A stretch of 64,000 bases of DNA. Source: Bacteroidia bacterium (GTDB lineage Bacteria; Bacteroidota; Bacteroidia; B-17B0; Aurantibacillaceae). Both the position numbers and the translations under genes were made by a program. Positions 29,742 to 38,740 of the stretch are shown here, one piece after another. Where the stretch lies: contig JANYIQ010000279.1 in assembly GCA_025362575.1 (NCBI GenBank), positions 1 through 64,000 on the forward strand. Direction: 5' to 3'. A model generated the notes under the pieces. That model did not search any database. It saw nothing but the letters and a program-made list of their open reading frames with translations, and was not told the DNA's origin. The first letter of the stretch is position 1, and each line of letters opens with the position of its first letter.

Positions 29742-32700
29742 TTACTTTATCAATGTTACGTGTCCTGTTAACTCTTTTGTTTTACCAAACACGTTGGTTA
29801 ATTTTATTCTCCAGGTATAAATACCTTCTTTAATTTGCTTATTACCTTTAGTACTCATAGTACCATCCCAAGCTTCGTTAATGTCGGTAGAAGCGAATAG
29901 TTTCTCACCCCAGCGATCGTAAACTTCAAATTCAAATTTGGTGATACCATAACCTTTAGCAAAGAACAGATCATTTAAACCATCCCCGTTTGGTGTGAAA
30001 GTATTCGGAACAAAGATACCGAAGTCTTCGGTTACCATTATTGACTTTGTGATAGTGTCTGAACAACCATGATCGCTTTTTACCACTAAGGTAACAGCAT
30101 AATTACCTGCTTCAGGGTATGCATAAACCGGACTTTGAACGTTAGAAGTATTTGCAGCAGTGCTTGCAAAATACCAGTTCCAGCTTGCAACGTTAGCAGA
30201 ATAAGAAGCATCGCTAAATGTTACATCTTCATTGAATACAGGTTTGATCGGTGCGTAGTTAAAGTCGGCAACCGGAATTGGATAAGCATTAACCATCATG
30301 GCAGTTGCGTTAACACAACCGTTCATATCGGTTACTGTTGCAACAACTGAATAGTCATGAGCAATGTTATAGCAGTGGCCGGTATTAGTTCCTGTTAAAG
30401 AAGCACCGTCACCAAAATTCCAGTCAATACTTTGTAAAGCTGTTGAAGTAGAAAGTGTAAAGGTTACGCAAACCGGAACACAACCATTATTTTTGCTTGA
30501 TAAAATATTTGGCATTGGTAATGGATTAACAAGTGCAGTTGTAATGATCGTTGCTGAACAACCAATATTATCGCTAACTGTTACCTGATAGTTTCCACTG
30601 AAAGCTGAAGATGTAGTTGGAAGATTTGGGTTCTGTGCAGTTGAACTGAATCCCTGAGGACCTGTCCAGGAATAGAACACGCCACCGTTTGCTGATAAAG
30701 ATAGAACTTGATTAGCACAGATCGGCCCGTTGTTAAATGCTGTAGGAACCGGAAGTGGATTTACTATTACGTTTTGGTTAGCAGTGTTTGTACAACCTGC
30801 AACACTTCCAACTACTACCATATACTGTCCTGCATTTGCAACAACTGCATTTGGTATTGTAGGATTTTGAACGTTAGAAATAAAACCATTTGGACCAGTC
30901 CATAAATAAGTAGAACCACCTGTAGCACCTAAGCTTACAGTTTGATTAACGCATAAAGTAGAACCTGATGTTGTAACAATAGGTAAAGGATTTACAACTA
31001 ATGCATGAGTTGTTGAATTGATACAACCGTTAGCATCGATAACAGTTAAGGTATAAGTACCACCGCATGGTAAACCTGTAACTACAATTCCGGGATTTGA
31101 AGAGTTAGAGTTAAATGCAGCAGGTCCGCTCCAAGCATAAGTAACACCACCTGTACCATTGAAAATAGTTGATTTGCCTTCGCAAACCGGACCATTACTG
31201 GTAATAGCCGGTGTCGGTAAAGGGTTAATGGTTACAGATGTTGTAACGGCAGCTGTACAAGCTCCTATCGCAGCAACTACAGTATAAATACCGTTTGCAG
31301 GCAAAGTAACCGCAGGAATACTTGGATTAGCAATAACACTGTTAAATGCATTAGGACCACTCCATATATAACCTAAACCACCGGTTGCGTTTAAGTTTAA
31401 AGTGTTACCAAAACAAACCGGACCATTTTGTGTAATGGCAGGAGTAGGTAATGGAATAACACCAACGTTTGCAACTGCTGTATTTGTACAACTATTAGCA
31501 TCGGTTACTAAAACAGTGTAAGAACCGCTCATTGCTAATTGTGCATTTGGAATATTTGGGTTTTGAGCATTTGAAGTGTAACCTCCCGGTCCGCTCCAAG
31601 CATAAGCTGTACCACCCGTTGCAGTTAAACCAATACTTGTAAGCAAACAAGCCGTAGGGCTGTTTACCGTAACAATGGGTAGTGGGTTAATTATAACGTT
31701 TGTTGTGCCTGTACTCTTACAGCCATTAATGTTTGTAAGAGCTAAAGTATATGTTCCGGCATTTGTTAAAGCAACAGCAGGTACATTTGGATTTTGAAGA
31801 TTTGAACTGAATGCTGAAGCAGCAGGACCTGTCCAGGTATAAGTTGTACCGCCTAAACCTGTGAAATTAAGTTGAGATCCTAAACAAACCGGACTATTAC
31901 TTGTAATAGTTGGAGTAGTTGGAGCGTTAACAACAACGGTATTAGTAATGGTGGTGGTTGTGCAACCTGTATTTAAAACACATGTGTAAACACCCGCTGC
32001 TGCTGCAGTTACCGCAGTAATAGATGGGTTTTGAGCAGTGCTAGTAAAACTGTTAGGACCATTCCACATAAATGTTGGAGCAACAGTACCTGAATAAGCA
32101 GTAGTGAAATTTAAAGCGCTGCCAGTACATAATGGAGAGTTAGCGGTTACAGTACCGGTAACACCACCCGAAGGGCCCGCCCCAACGTATAATTTATAAT
32201 CTTCAGTTTCGCCGTAACCGTATAAGTTACATGGGTCAATTGTAATGCCTGGGGTTGCGTACGCACAACGTACTCGCATTCTATAAAGTCCGGCAGGAAC
32301 TGCTGGAACAATAAAGTTCATGGCAGCAAAAGTTGCAGCCGTTGGAACACCAGGTGTGCCTGTAACACGCTCAGCAGGAACCTGGAAAATACCGTCGTTA
32401 TTCCAATCCACAAATACAGCACAACCTTGAGCATAAATGTTGCCTGATTGAAAATTACAGGTAATGTTCTGACCAACGTTAACTACCAAATACATTGGGC
32501 AAGGCCAAAGCATGTAGTTATTGATACCACCAAGGTTTTGTGCATTACAACCGGAGTTGTTATTTGTAATGTTATTTACCGCACCTGTTGTATTAAAACT
32601 ATTAATGAAGTCGTTAATGAAGTTACCTCCGGCATTTGAAGCCCCTGCTTGGTTACAAGGTTTCTGAGAGTACTGCGGCATGCAATAAGGTGTAGGAAAT

Positions 32701-32786
32701 GTGCCAACTTGAGCAGTAAGTTTTCCTGTAGAAAGTAAACCCCCTAAACAAATAAAAATTCCTATTTTATTTATAATATTTTTCAT
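29742..32786 (-). CDS. GEVED + seven Ig-like repeats + two PKD domains + gliding-motility-associated (type B T9SS) C-terminal domain
   Basis: CAVFVDWNNDGIFQVPAERVTG; about seven ~80-aa repeats (PLPTPAITSNGPVC...GTYTLTVIDANGC); FVPNTFTPNGDGLNDLFFAKGYGITKFEFEVYDRWGEKLF. Confidence 0.9.
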   Translation of the reverse strand: MKNIINKIGIFICLGGLLSTGKLTAQVGTFPTPYCMPQYSQKPCNQAGASNAGGNFINDFINSFNTTGAVNNITNNNSGCNAQNLGGINNYMLWPCPMYLVVNVGQNITCNFQSGNIYAQGCAVFVDWNNDGIFQVPAERVTGTPGVPTAATFAAMNFIVPAVPAGLYRMRVRCAYATPGITIDPCNLYGYGETEDYKLYVGAGPSGGVTGTVTANSPLCTGSALNFTTAYSGTVAPTFMWNGPNSFTSTAQNPSITAVTAAAAGVYTCVLNTGCTTTTITNTVVVNAPTTPTITSNSPVCLGSQLNFTGLGGTTYTWTGPAASAFSSNLQNPNVPAVALTNAGTYTLALTNINGCKSTGTTNVIINPLPIVTVNSPTACLLTSIGLTATGGTAYAWSGPGGYTSNAQNPNIPNAQLAMSGSYTVLVTDANSCTNTAVANVGVIPLPTPAITQNGPVCFGNTLNLNATGGLGYIWSGPNAFNSVIANPSIPAVTLPANGIYTVVAAIGACTAAVTTSVTINPLPTPAITSNGPVCEGKSTIFNGTGGVTYAWSGPAAFNSNSSNPGIVVTGLPCGGTYTLTVIDANGCINSTTHALVVNPLPIVTTSGSTLCVNQTVSLGATGGSTYLWTGPNGFISNVQNPTIPNAVVANAGQYMVVVGSVAGCTNTANQNVIVNPLPVPTAFNNGPICANQVLSLSANGGVFYSWTGPQGFSSTAQNPNLPTTSSAFSGNYQVTVSDNIGCSATIITTALVNPLPMPNILSSKNNGCVPVCVTFTLSTSTALQSIDWNFGDGASLTGTNTGHCYNIAHDYSVVATVTDMNGCVNATAMMVNAYPIPVADFNYAPIKPVFNEDVTFSDASYSANVASWNWYFASTAANTSNVQSPVYAYPEAGNYAVTLVVKSDHGCSDTITKSIMVTEDFGIFVPNTFTPNGDGLNDLFFAKGYGITKFEFEVYDRWGEKLFASTDINEAWDGTMSTKGNKQIKEGIYTWRIKLTNVFGKTKELTGHVTLIK

Positions 32787-32812
32787 AGTTCAAAAATTAA
32801 AATGCGTTTTGC

Positions 32813-33208
32813 TTAGTTAGGCTTGTATATAAGTGTTTTTGCAGGTAAAAGAACAATTGCGTCTTTAAACCCGGGTAAAGTAATGATAACTTCTTCGTTC
32901 TCTTTTCTCTGATCTTCGAAACGATGAATGCAAATGATGGATTCGTTTAAGGGTACTCCTTCAGGTGAATAATTACGCTTCACATAAAACGATTCTGAGT
33001 AATACCACATTTCCTGTGCATATAACATTTTGTTGGTTTCTTTCCATTTGTCAAAAACATCAGGCCCACCATGCATATTTGCAACGTAGATCCAAAATTT
33101 TTCAACTTTCTCAGGGTTCAATTTAATTTCCGCCGTCTTTTGTGAGAAAGAAGAAAAAGTTAACCCTAAAAGGAAACTCAGTAAGAATAATTTTATGCTT
33201 GTTTTCAT
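32813..33208 (-). CDS. secreted hypothetical protein
   Basis: Signal peptide MKTSIKLFLLSFLLGLTFSSFSQ; complete ORF downstream in the same orientation as its neighbour. Confidence 0.65.
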   Translation of the reverse strand: MKTSIKLFLLSFLLGLTFSSFSQKTAEIKLNPEKVEKFWIYVANMHGGPDVFDKWKETNKMLYAQEMWYYSESFYVKRNYSPEGVPLNESIICIHRFEDQRKENEEVIITLPGFKDAIVLLPAKTLIYKPN

Positions 33209-33508
33209 GATCTGGTAATTAATAAATCTTTATAGTACAAAGTTATGGATAAACAGTCCTTTAGGGCAATTTTTCACTCATTCTTTGTCACAGTTCGCTC
33301 ATTGGCAAAACCCCGAAAATGGCAATGTTGAAAGCCTGTTAATTATTTGAAAATGAGTAATATATGATATTCATCGACGAAATTCACCATTTAGGAAGCC
33401 AATTAAGTCATTTGATTGTGTCTAATCTTAATCAAACCTGAATTAGTATCAACATTCTTTCTAAACTTCTTAATCAGCTATCTTTGTTTGTAACAAAGTT
33501 CAACGCCA

Positions 33509-33961
33509 ATGAAAAAAATAATTTCAGCAACTCTACTTTTATGCGGATTAATTATCGCAGGATTTTCGTTTTCAGACAAAAGTCCGGAACGGAAAATAGT
33601 TTTCACGCCAAATGCACCTAAACCAATTGGTCCGTATAGCCAAGGCGTTTTAGTAAATAATACATTGTATGTGGCAGGACAGGTTGGTCTTACTTTAGAA
33701 GGAAAGATCGATTCTTCCTCAATAGAGAACGAATGCACACTTGCATTAAAAAACATTAAAGCCATTGTTGAAGCGGCAGGAATGAACATGCAACACGTGG
33801 TGAAATCTACTTTATATGTAAAGGATCTGAAGAACTGGACAAAAATAAAGGAGGTGTATGGATCCTATTTTCAAATCAATCCACCGGCGCGCGAAACCGT
33901 TCAGATCGCGGATCTGCCAAAGGGTGCACATTTCGAAATATCGGTTGTTGCAGTTAAATAA
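33509..33961 (+). CDS. RidA/YjgF family deaminase with N-terminal signal/anchor
   Basis: APKPIGPYSQGVLVNNTLYVAGQVGL, PPARETVQIADLPKGAHFEISVVAV; preceded by hydrophobic MKKIISATLLLCGLIIAGFSF. Confidence 0.92.
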   Translation: MKKIISATLLLCGLIIAGFSFSDKSPERKIVFTPNAPKPIGPYSQGVLVNNTLYVAGQVGLTLEGKIDSSSIENECTLALKNIKAIVEAAGMNMQHVVKSTLYVKDLKNWTKIKEVYGSYFQINPPARETVQIADLPKGAHFEISVVAVK

Positions 33962-33963
33962 AT

Positions 33964-34122
33964 GGGCGTGTCCCTCGTTCCCTGCCTACCGGCAGGCAGG
34001 CTCGGGTTGTCACGACACGTCGTGATTCGCCACTCTCTTTTTTTGCTTAAGGAGGCAGAGCAAAAAAGAGCTCAAACTCCCGATAGCTATCAGTAGGCTC
34101 AATCTCTCACGAAGCCGCTCCC
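33964..34122 (+). repeat. dispersed GGGCGT...GGCTCAATC element, copy A (plus strand), with nested palindromes
   Basis: Aligns with 16800..16894 (minus); contains CCTGCCTACCGGCAGGCAGG (33981-34000), TCACGACACGTCGTGA (34010-34025), GATAGCTATC (34082-34091). Confidence 0.85.
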
Positions 34123-34216
34123 AAAAGACATTTTGGTATATTTAAGCATGAAGTCAATAAGCAGTTTCTTAATCCGTGTTACCAATTTGTGTTTTATATT
34201 TTAAGCATGTGAATGA

Positions 34217-34795
34217 GTGAGTTCTGAACCCAAAACATATACTCTGTTAAGATCTGACAGAGAAAAAGGAATAAAATTGTTATTTGAGCTTTACGCCAAA
34301 AAACTATTGAATTATGCTGCCTATAATTGGAAAACAGAACAGGATGCAGCTTGGGATCTGATCTATAAAACCATTTACAAAGTTGCGGATGTAATAAATG
34401 AATATGAATTTGAAAACGAGGAAAAATTTGCTTCTTTCATTTTTAAAATATTTATTAATTATTTAAGGAATCATGTTCGCGATGCGAAAACCGCAATGCA
34501 AGGTAATTTGGAAGTAGAATTGAATGATAACATCATAAATAATTATTCGGATGTTGCAAAACAAACGAAAGTCACACCTGCTTTAAAGATCTTGCAGCAT
34601 GAGTTGGATAAACTGGAAGATTGGCAAAGAATATTATTACTGATGAGAAGTCAGAACATGGCTTACAGTGAAATTGTGAAATACGTGAACAAGCCTGAAG
34701 ATCAATTAAAAACCTATTACGCTCGATTGAAAAAGCAACTGAGCGAAAAAGTAAATGAGCAATTAAACGCCTTAACACCAAAAGAAAATGTTTAA
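34217..34795 (+). CDS. sigma-70 family (ECF-type) RNA polymerase sigma factor
   Basis: KLLFELYAKKLLNYAAYNWKTEQDAAWDLIYKTIYKV sigma2-like; LEDWQRILLLMRSQNMAYSEIVKYVNKPEDQLKTYYARLKKQL sigma4-like; GTG start assumed. Confidence 0.8.
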   Translation: MSSEPKTYTLLRSDREKGIKLLFELYAKKLLNYAAYNWKTEQDAAWDLIYKTIYKVADVINEYEFENEEKFASFIFKIFINYLRNHVRDAKTAMQGNLEVELNDNIINNYSDVAKQTKVTPALKILQHELDKLEDWQRILLLMRSQNMAYSEIVKYVNKPEDQLKTYYARLKKQLSEKVNEQLNALTPKENV

Positions 34796-36293
34796 CGATA
34801 ACAAATACAAGGTTAGCCTGAACGAGCTTGATCACCTGCTAAACCAGGCCTTTTTGGAATTGGATTTTACAAATCCTAAAAACGAAACTATTATGCAAGC
34901 AATTTCGAAGCAGGTAATGTTCAATGATAATTATACGCTTGTAAAAACAAAAACATCAAAAATTAATTTTAAATTATTATCATTAGTTGCAGCCGGGATT
35001 ATAATTGCCATTACTGCAGTTTTAATTTATAAACCTAATTCTGAAAATTCGCCAAAAGTGAATTCAGGGCTGCCTGTATTAAAGAATGAAAACAATGCGG
35101 GTTCAGGAAATGCAGTGATACAAGAAGAAATAGTTCCGGCTCAGGTAGAACACTTTATTCATGAGCAACCTTTGCAAAATAATGGAAATGAAAAAAGGCC
35201 TCTTGAAAACATTACAAATTTGCTAGATGAAGTTAAAGACAGCACCAAGAAAGAAGAAGTGCTTTTAATAGTAAGTACTGATATGCCAGGCGGGCCATTT
35301 TTAAAGGTGCAGAAAAATGAAGATAGCGCCTATGTTTTTCCGAAATTGACAGAAAAGGAAATAAAAGTAAATGCCAAACAGAAAAAGCGAATGTTAGATG
35401 CTTTGATGAAGTTCAGTAAAGATAAATATGCGTTAATTCCAATGGGTACGTTCAATTATAAAAGCGAAACCGTTTCACTCCACCCCTTTTACATACAAAC
35501 GAAAGAAGTAACAAATTTAGAATACCGTACGTTTTTATTTGATCTGCTCATTCAGGGTCGTAAAGAAGAATTTCTAAAAGCGAAACCAGATCAGCAGCAA
35601 TGGGTAAAGGAATTTGATCGTCTTTTTCTTCAGCCTATGGCCGACAATTATTTTTCGCATGTAGCCTACAATAGTTATCCGGTTGTAAATATCACCCGCG
35701 AGGGTGCAGAAATGTATTGTGTTTGGCTTAGTAAGGAAGTAAATAGTTTATTGAACGAAAAAGAAAAACCTTTGATGAATGATGTAAGATTGCCTTCTGA
35801 TGCAGAATGGACCTATGCAGCTTCCGGCGGAATTAAAGATGCGATCTATCCTTGGTGGCCATTACCTGCTAATGCAAAATACTTTAAAGATGGAAATTAT
35901 ATTAGAAACGCCCGTGGTTGTTTTTTAGCTAATTTTTGCCTGAAAAAATATACTCAAGTTTTAGATAGCATTGGCGAGTGCAATAACAACAAGCATAAAG
36001 ATGCATACACCACTGCCGGTTACATGGTGGGGCACTTAATGCTTGTGGCGCCCGTTGACGCTTACAACCCTAACGATTATGGTTTATATTGCATGAGTGG
36101 AAATGTGGCCGAAATGGTAAAAGTAACAGATCTGAGAACAAACAAAGTGCTTACTATTGGTACAAAAGGAGGAGGTTGGAACAGTGATGAACAGCATTTG
36201 AAGTTAAATAGCGAAGATGAATATGCGGGCAAATCAAGCCCATCTCCCTTTATTGGTTTCAGACCGGTAATAAGTGCAAATTCAATAAAATAA
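34788..36293 (+). CDS. membrane-anchored SUMF1/FGE-sulfatase-domain protein (GldK/GldJ-like fold)
   Basis: Single TM LSLVAAGIIIAITAVLIY; FYIQTKEVTNLEYRTFL, VRLPSDAEWTYAASGG, GLYCMSGNVAEMV, GGGWNSDEQHL, FIGFRPV; overlaps the sigma-factor gene by 8 nt. Confidence 0.87.
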   Translation: MFNDNKYKVSLNELDHLLNQAFLELDFTNPKNETIMQAISKQVMFNDNYTLVKTKTSKINFKLLSLVAAGIIIAITAVLIYKPNSENSPKVNSGLPVLKNENNAGSGNAVIQEEIVPAQVEHFIHEQPLQNNGNEKRPLENITNLLDEVKDSTKKEEVLLIVSTDMPGGPFLKVQKNEDSAYVFPKLTEKEIKVNAKQKKRMLDALMKFSKDKYALIPMGTFNYKSETVSLHPFYIQTKEVTNLEYRTFLFDLLIQGRKEEFLKAKPDQQQWVKEFDRLFLQPMADNYFSHVAYNSYPVVNITREGAEMYCVWLSKEVNSLLNEKEKPLMNDVRLPSDAEWTYAASGGIKDAIYPWWPLPANAKYFKDGNYIRNARGCFLANFCLKKYTQVLDSIGECNNNKHKDAYTTAGYMVGHLMLVAPVDAYNPNDYGLYCMSGNVAEMVKVTDLRTNKVLTIGTKGGGWNSDEQHLKLNSEDEYAGKSSPSPFIGFRPVISANSIK

Positions 36294-36331
36294 AAGCAAA
36301 CATTTTCGTTATATTTAGAGCAATTCCCACA

Positions 36332-38740
36332 TTGAAAAAAGCGGTACTCATAGCACTTTTTTGTTTAACCGCTTTTGTAATTGAAGCCCAACAAAATTTT
36401 TTCGGAAGAATTTCAGATTCAACCGGCCTGGGTTTGGAATTTGTTACCGTTGCTATTTTAAATACTTCCGACAGTAGTTTAGTGCAAAGCACTTTAACGG
36501 ATGTAAAAGGCATTTACAATTTTTCCGTTGTTCCAAGCGGAGAGTACATCTTGAAAAGTTTTGTAATTGGATACGCTGAAAATTATTCTTTGATCACGGT
36601 AAATGAAAATACGAAGGAGCTTCCTAATATTATTTTGAAAACAAAAGGCATTAACTTAAATGAAGTAAGCATCACAGCCATCAAAAAAAGCATTGAATTC
36701 AAAAATGGGAATATAACAGTTAACATTGAAGATAGTCCTTTAGCTGCAGGCAATTCGGTTTACGATCTGTTGTTTAAATTGCCAGGTGTTACCGTTGATG
36801 AAGACGATAACATTTTGATCCAAGGCAGAAGCGGAGTGAAGGTAATGATCGATGATAGGGTACAGCAAATGTCAAACAAACAGCTGATCAATTTGTTGAA
36901 AGGTTTAAATGCATCAAATATTGAAAAAATAGAGATCCTCAAAAACCCACCCGTTAAATACGATGCTTCAGGAACCGGCGGAATGATAAACATCAGAACT
37001 AAAAAAATTAAGCTAACCGGTACGAGTGGATCAGTAAGTTATAATTATTCTCAAGGCTTTTATGCTTATCATATCCCCTCAATTTCACTGAACCACAAAT
37101 CAAAAAAGCTGGCTTTCTTCAGTAATTTTGGTTTACAGAAGGATAAGACCCACCACGACCATCACTTCAATAAAAAAATTGTTTACGATTCTTTTACTTC
37201 CGAAATGGATCAAAGAATGAATAATAATGAGGGTGGAAAATTTTATCACGTTCAGGCAGGTTTGGATTGGTACATTAACAAAAAGAACACAATAGGTGTT
37301 AAAGTGAACAGTGATGGAGGCTTGGAGTATGAAGATAATAAAGGAGCTACTTCCATTAGCGATACTGCTTTAGGTTATAATCAATTGGAATTCTATTCAT
37401 ATATGCCAAATCCGTGGCACTATTCTAATTATAATTTTAACGCAGAACATTTGTTTGATACGCTGGGAACTAAGTTTGTTTTTTCGGTGGATTACGCCCC
37501 TAATTATGATATTTATGACGGAAAAAGTGAGAATAACTTTCTTGATAATTCAGGAAAGCATGTGTTTCAACCTTTCAATTACACCCAGAGCAATACCATT
37601 ACCTGCAATGTTCTTACTTCAAAAGCCGACCTGCAAAAAGTATTTGCAAAGGGTTTAATTCTTGAAGGTGGTGTAAAAGGTTCTGATCTGATCATGGTGA
37701 GTGATTATAATTTGAAAAATCAGGACAACGTAAGCGGAAATTTTATTTTAGATACCAATTTTAGCAATAAATTCTCTTATTCCGAACAATTGTCGGGTGC
37801 TTATCTTAATGCAAAAAGAGAGGTCGGTAAATTTAATTTACAGGCAGGCTTGAGAGGTGAGAACACACATATCCTGGCAAAGAACAGAACAGGCAACGCT
37901 AATTATACTCGAAACTATTTTAATTTATTTCCTGTGGGAAGTATTGAATTTAATCCGAATGAAAATAACAGTCTGCAACTGAATTACAACAAACGAATTA
38001 ATCGGCCGAATTATAATTCATTCAATCCCTATAAATCTCGGAGCAGTATATTCATGGCAAACATGGGAAATCCTTATGTATTGCCTGAGTATTCCAACAC
38101 GATAGAATTGTCGCACACCTACAAAGGAGTTTTATCGAATGCGATCTCTTACGAAAATGTAAAGAATTACCAATTGGATCTTACCTTACAAAACGATTCT
38201 ACAAGAGAAACTATTGCTTATGTGCAAAATCTGGATCGATGTTTTGAATTTGCTTATTCACTTTTTTTTCAAAACGAAATAACAAAATGGTGGATGATCT
38301 CTTTTAACGGAAGCGCATCCTACTCAGAATATTTCGGGAACATCAACGGATTGAATTATTATTCTCGCGGTTATTTTTCAATTGCTAATTTGACCAGTAC
38401 ATTTTTGGTTAAAAAGAAAACAAAAATTGAATTGAACGGTAAATATATCGGTCCGCGTTACATCGGTGTTTGGTATAATTACCCGCGCTGGGCGGTTTCA
38501 TTAGCCCTTAAGAGATCCTTCTTGAACGAGAAACTGAATGTTGTGGTTGGTGTGGATGATATCTTTTTCACTATGCAAGGCAACAATCAGATTAAATTAC
38601 CAGGCCAAGATTGGAAGATAACCGCCACAAATGATTCGCGACGATTCAAAGTAGCGATAACTTATATTTTTGGAAAAACAAAAGTTGAGGAGCGCGATGT
38701 AAGCAGTAATTCTGAGGAAAAGGGAAGATTGGGCAAATAA
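36332..38740 (+). CDS. TonB-dependent receptor / outer membrane beta-barrel family protein
   Basis: CarboxypepD_reg-like N-terminus; LLFKLPGVTVDEDDNILIQGRSGVKVMIDDRVQQMSNKQLINLLKGLNASNIEKIEILKNPPVKYDASGTGGMINIRTKK; TTG start. Confidence 0.9.
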   Translation: MKKAVLIALFCLTAFVIEAQQNFFGRISDSTGLGLEFVTVAILNTSDSSLVQSTLTDVKGIYNFSVVPSGEYILKSFVIGYAENYSLITVNENTKELPNIILKTKGINLNEVSITAIKKSIEFKNGNITVNIEDSPLAAGNSVYDLLFKLPGVTVDEDDNILIQGRSGVKVMIDDRVQQMSNKQLINLLKGLNASNIEKIEILKNPPVKYDASGTGGMINIRTKKIKLTGTSGSVSYNYSQGFYAYHIPSISLNHKSKKLAFFSNFGLQKDKTHHDHHFNKKIVYDSFTSEMDQRMNNNEGGKFYHVQAGLDWYINKKNTIGVKVNSDGGLEYEDNKGATSISDTALGYNQLEFYSYMPNPWHYSNYNFNAEHLFDTLGTKFVFSVDYAPNYDIYDGKSENNFLDNSGKHVFQPFNYTQSNTITCNVLTSKADLQKVFAKGLILEGGVKGSDLIMVSDYNLKNQDNVSGNFILDTNFSNKFSYSEQLSGAYLNAKREVGKFNLQAGLRGENTHILAKNRTGNANYTRNYFNLFPVGSIEFNPNENNSLQLNYNKRINRPNYNSFNPYKSRSSIFMANMGNPYVLPEYSNTIELSHTYKGVLSNAISYENVKNYQLDLTLQNDSTRETIAYVQNLDRCFEFAYSLFFQNEITKWWMISFNGSASYSEYFGNINGLNYYSRGYFSIANLTSTFLVKKKTKIELNGKYIGPRYIGVWYNYPRWAVSLALKRSFLNEKLNVVVGVDDIFFTMQGNNQIKLPGQDWKITATNDSRRFKVAITYIFGKTKVEERDVSSNSEEKGRLGK

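Noticed and set aside
29742-32786. Regular ~240-bp periodicity considered as CRISPR or satellite DNA
   Set aside because: The period corresponds to ~80-aa Ig-like protein domains within one ORF; diverged repeats, no spacers and no cas genes.
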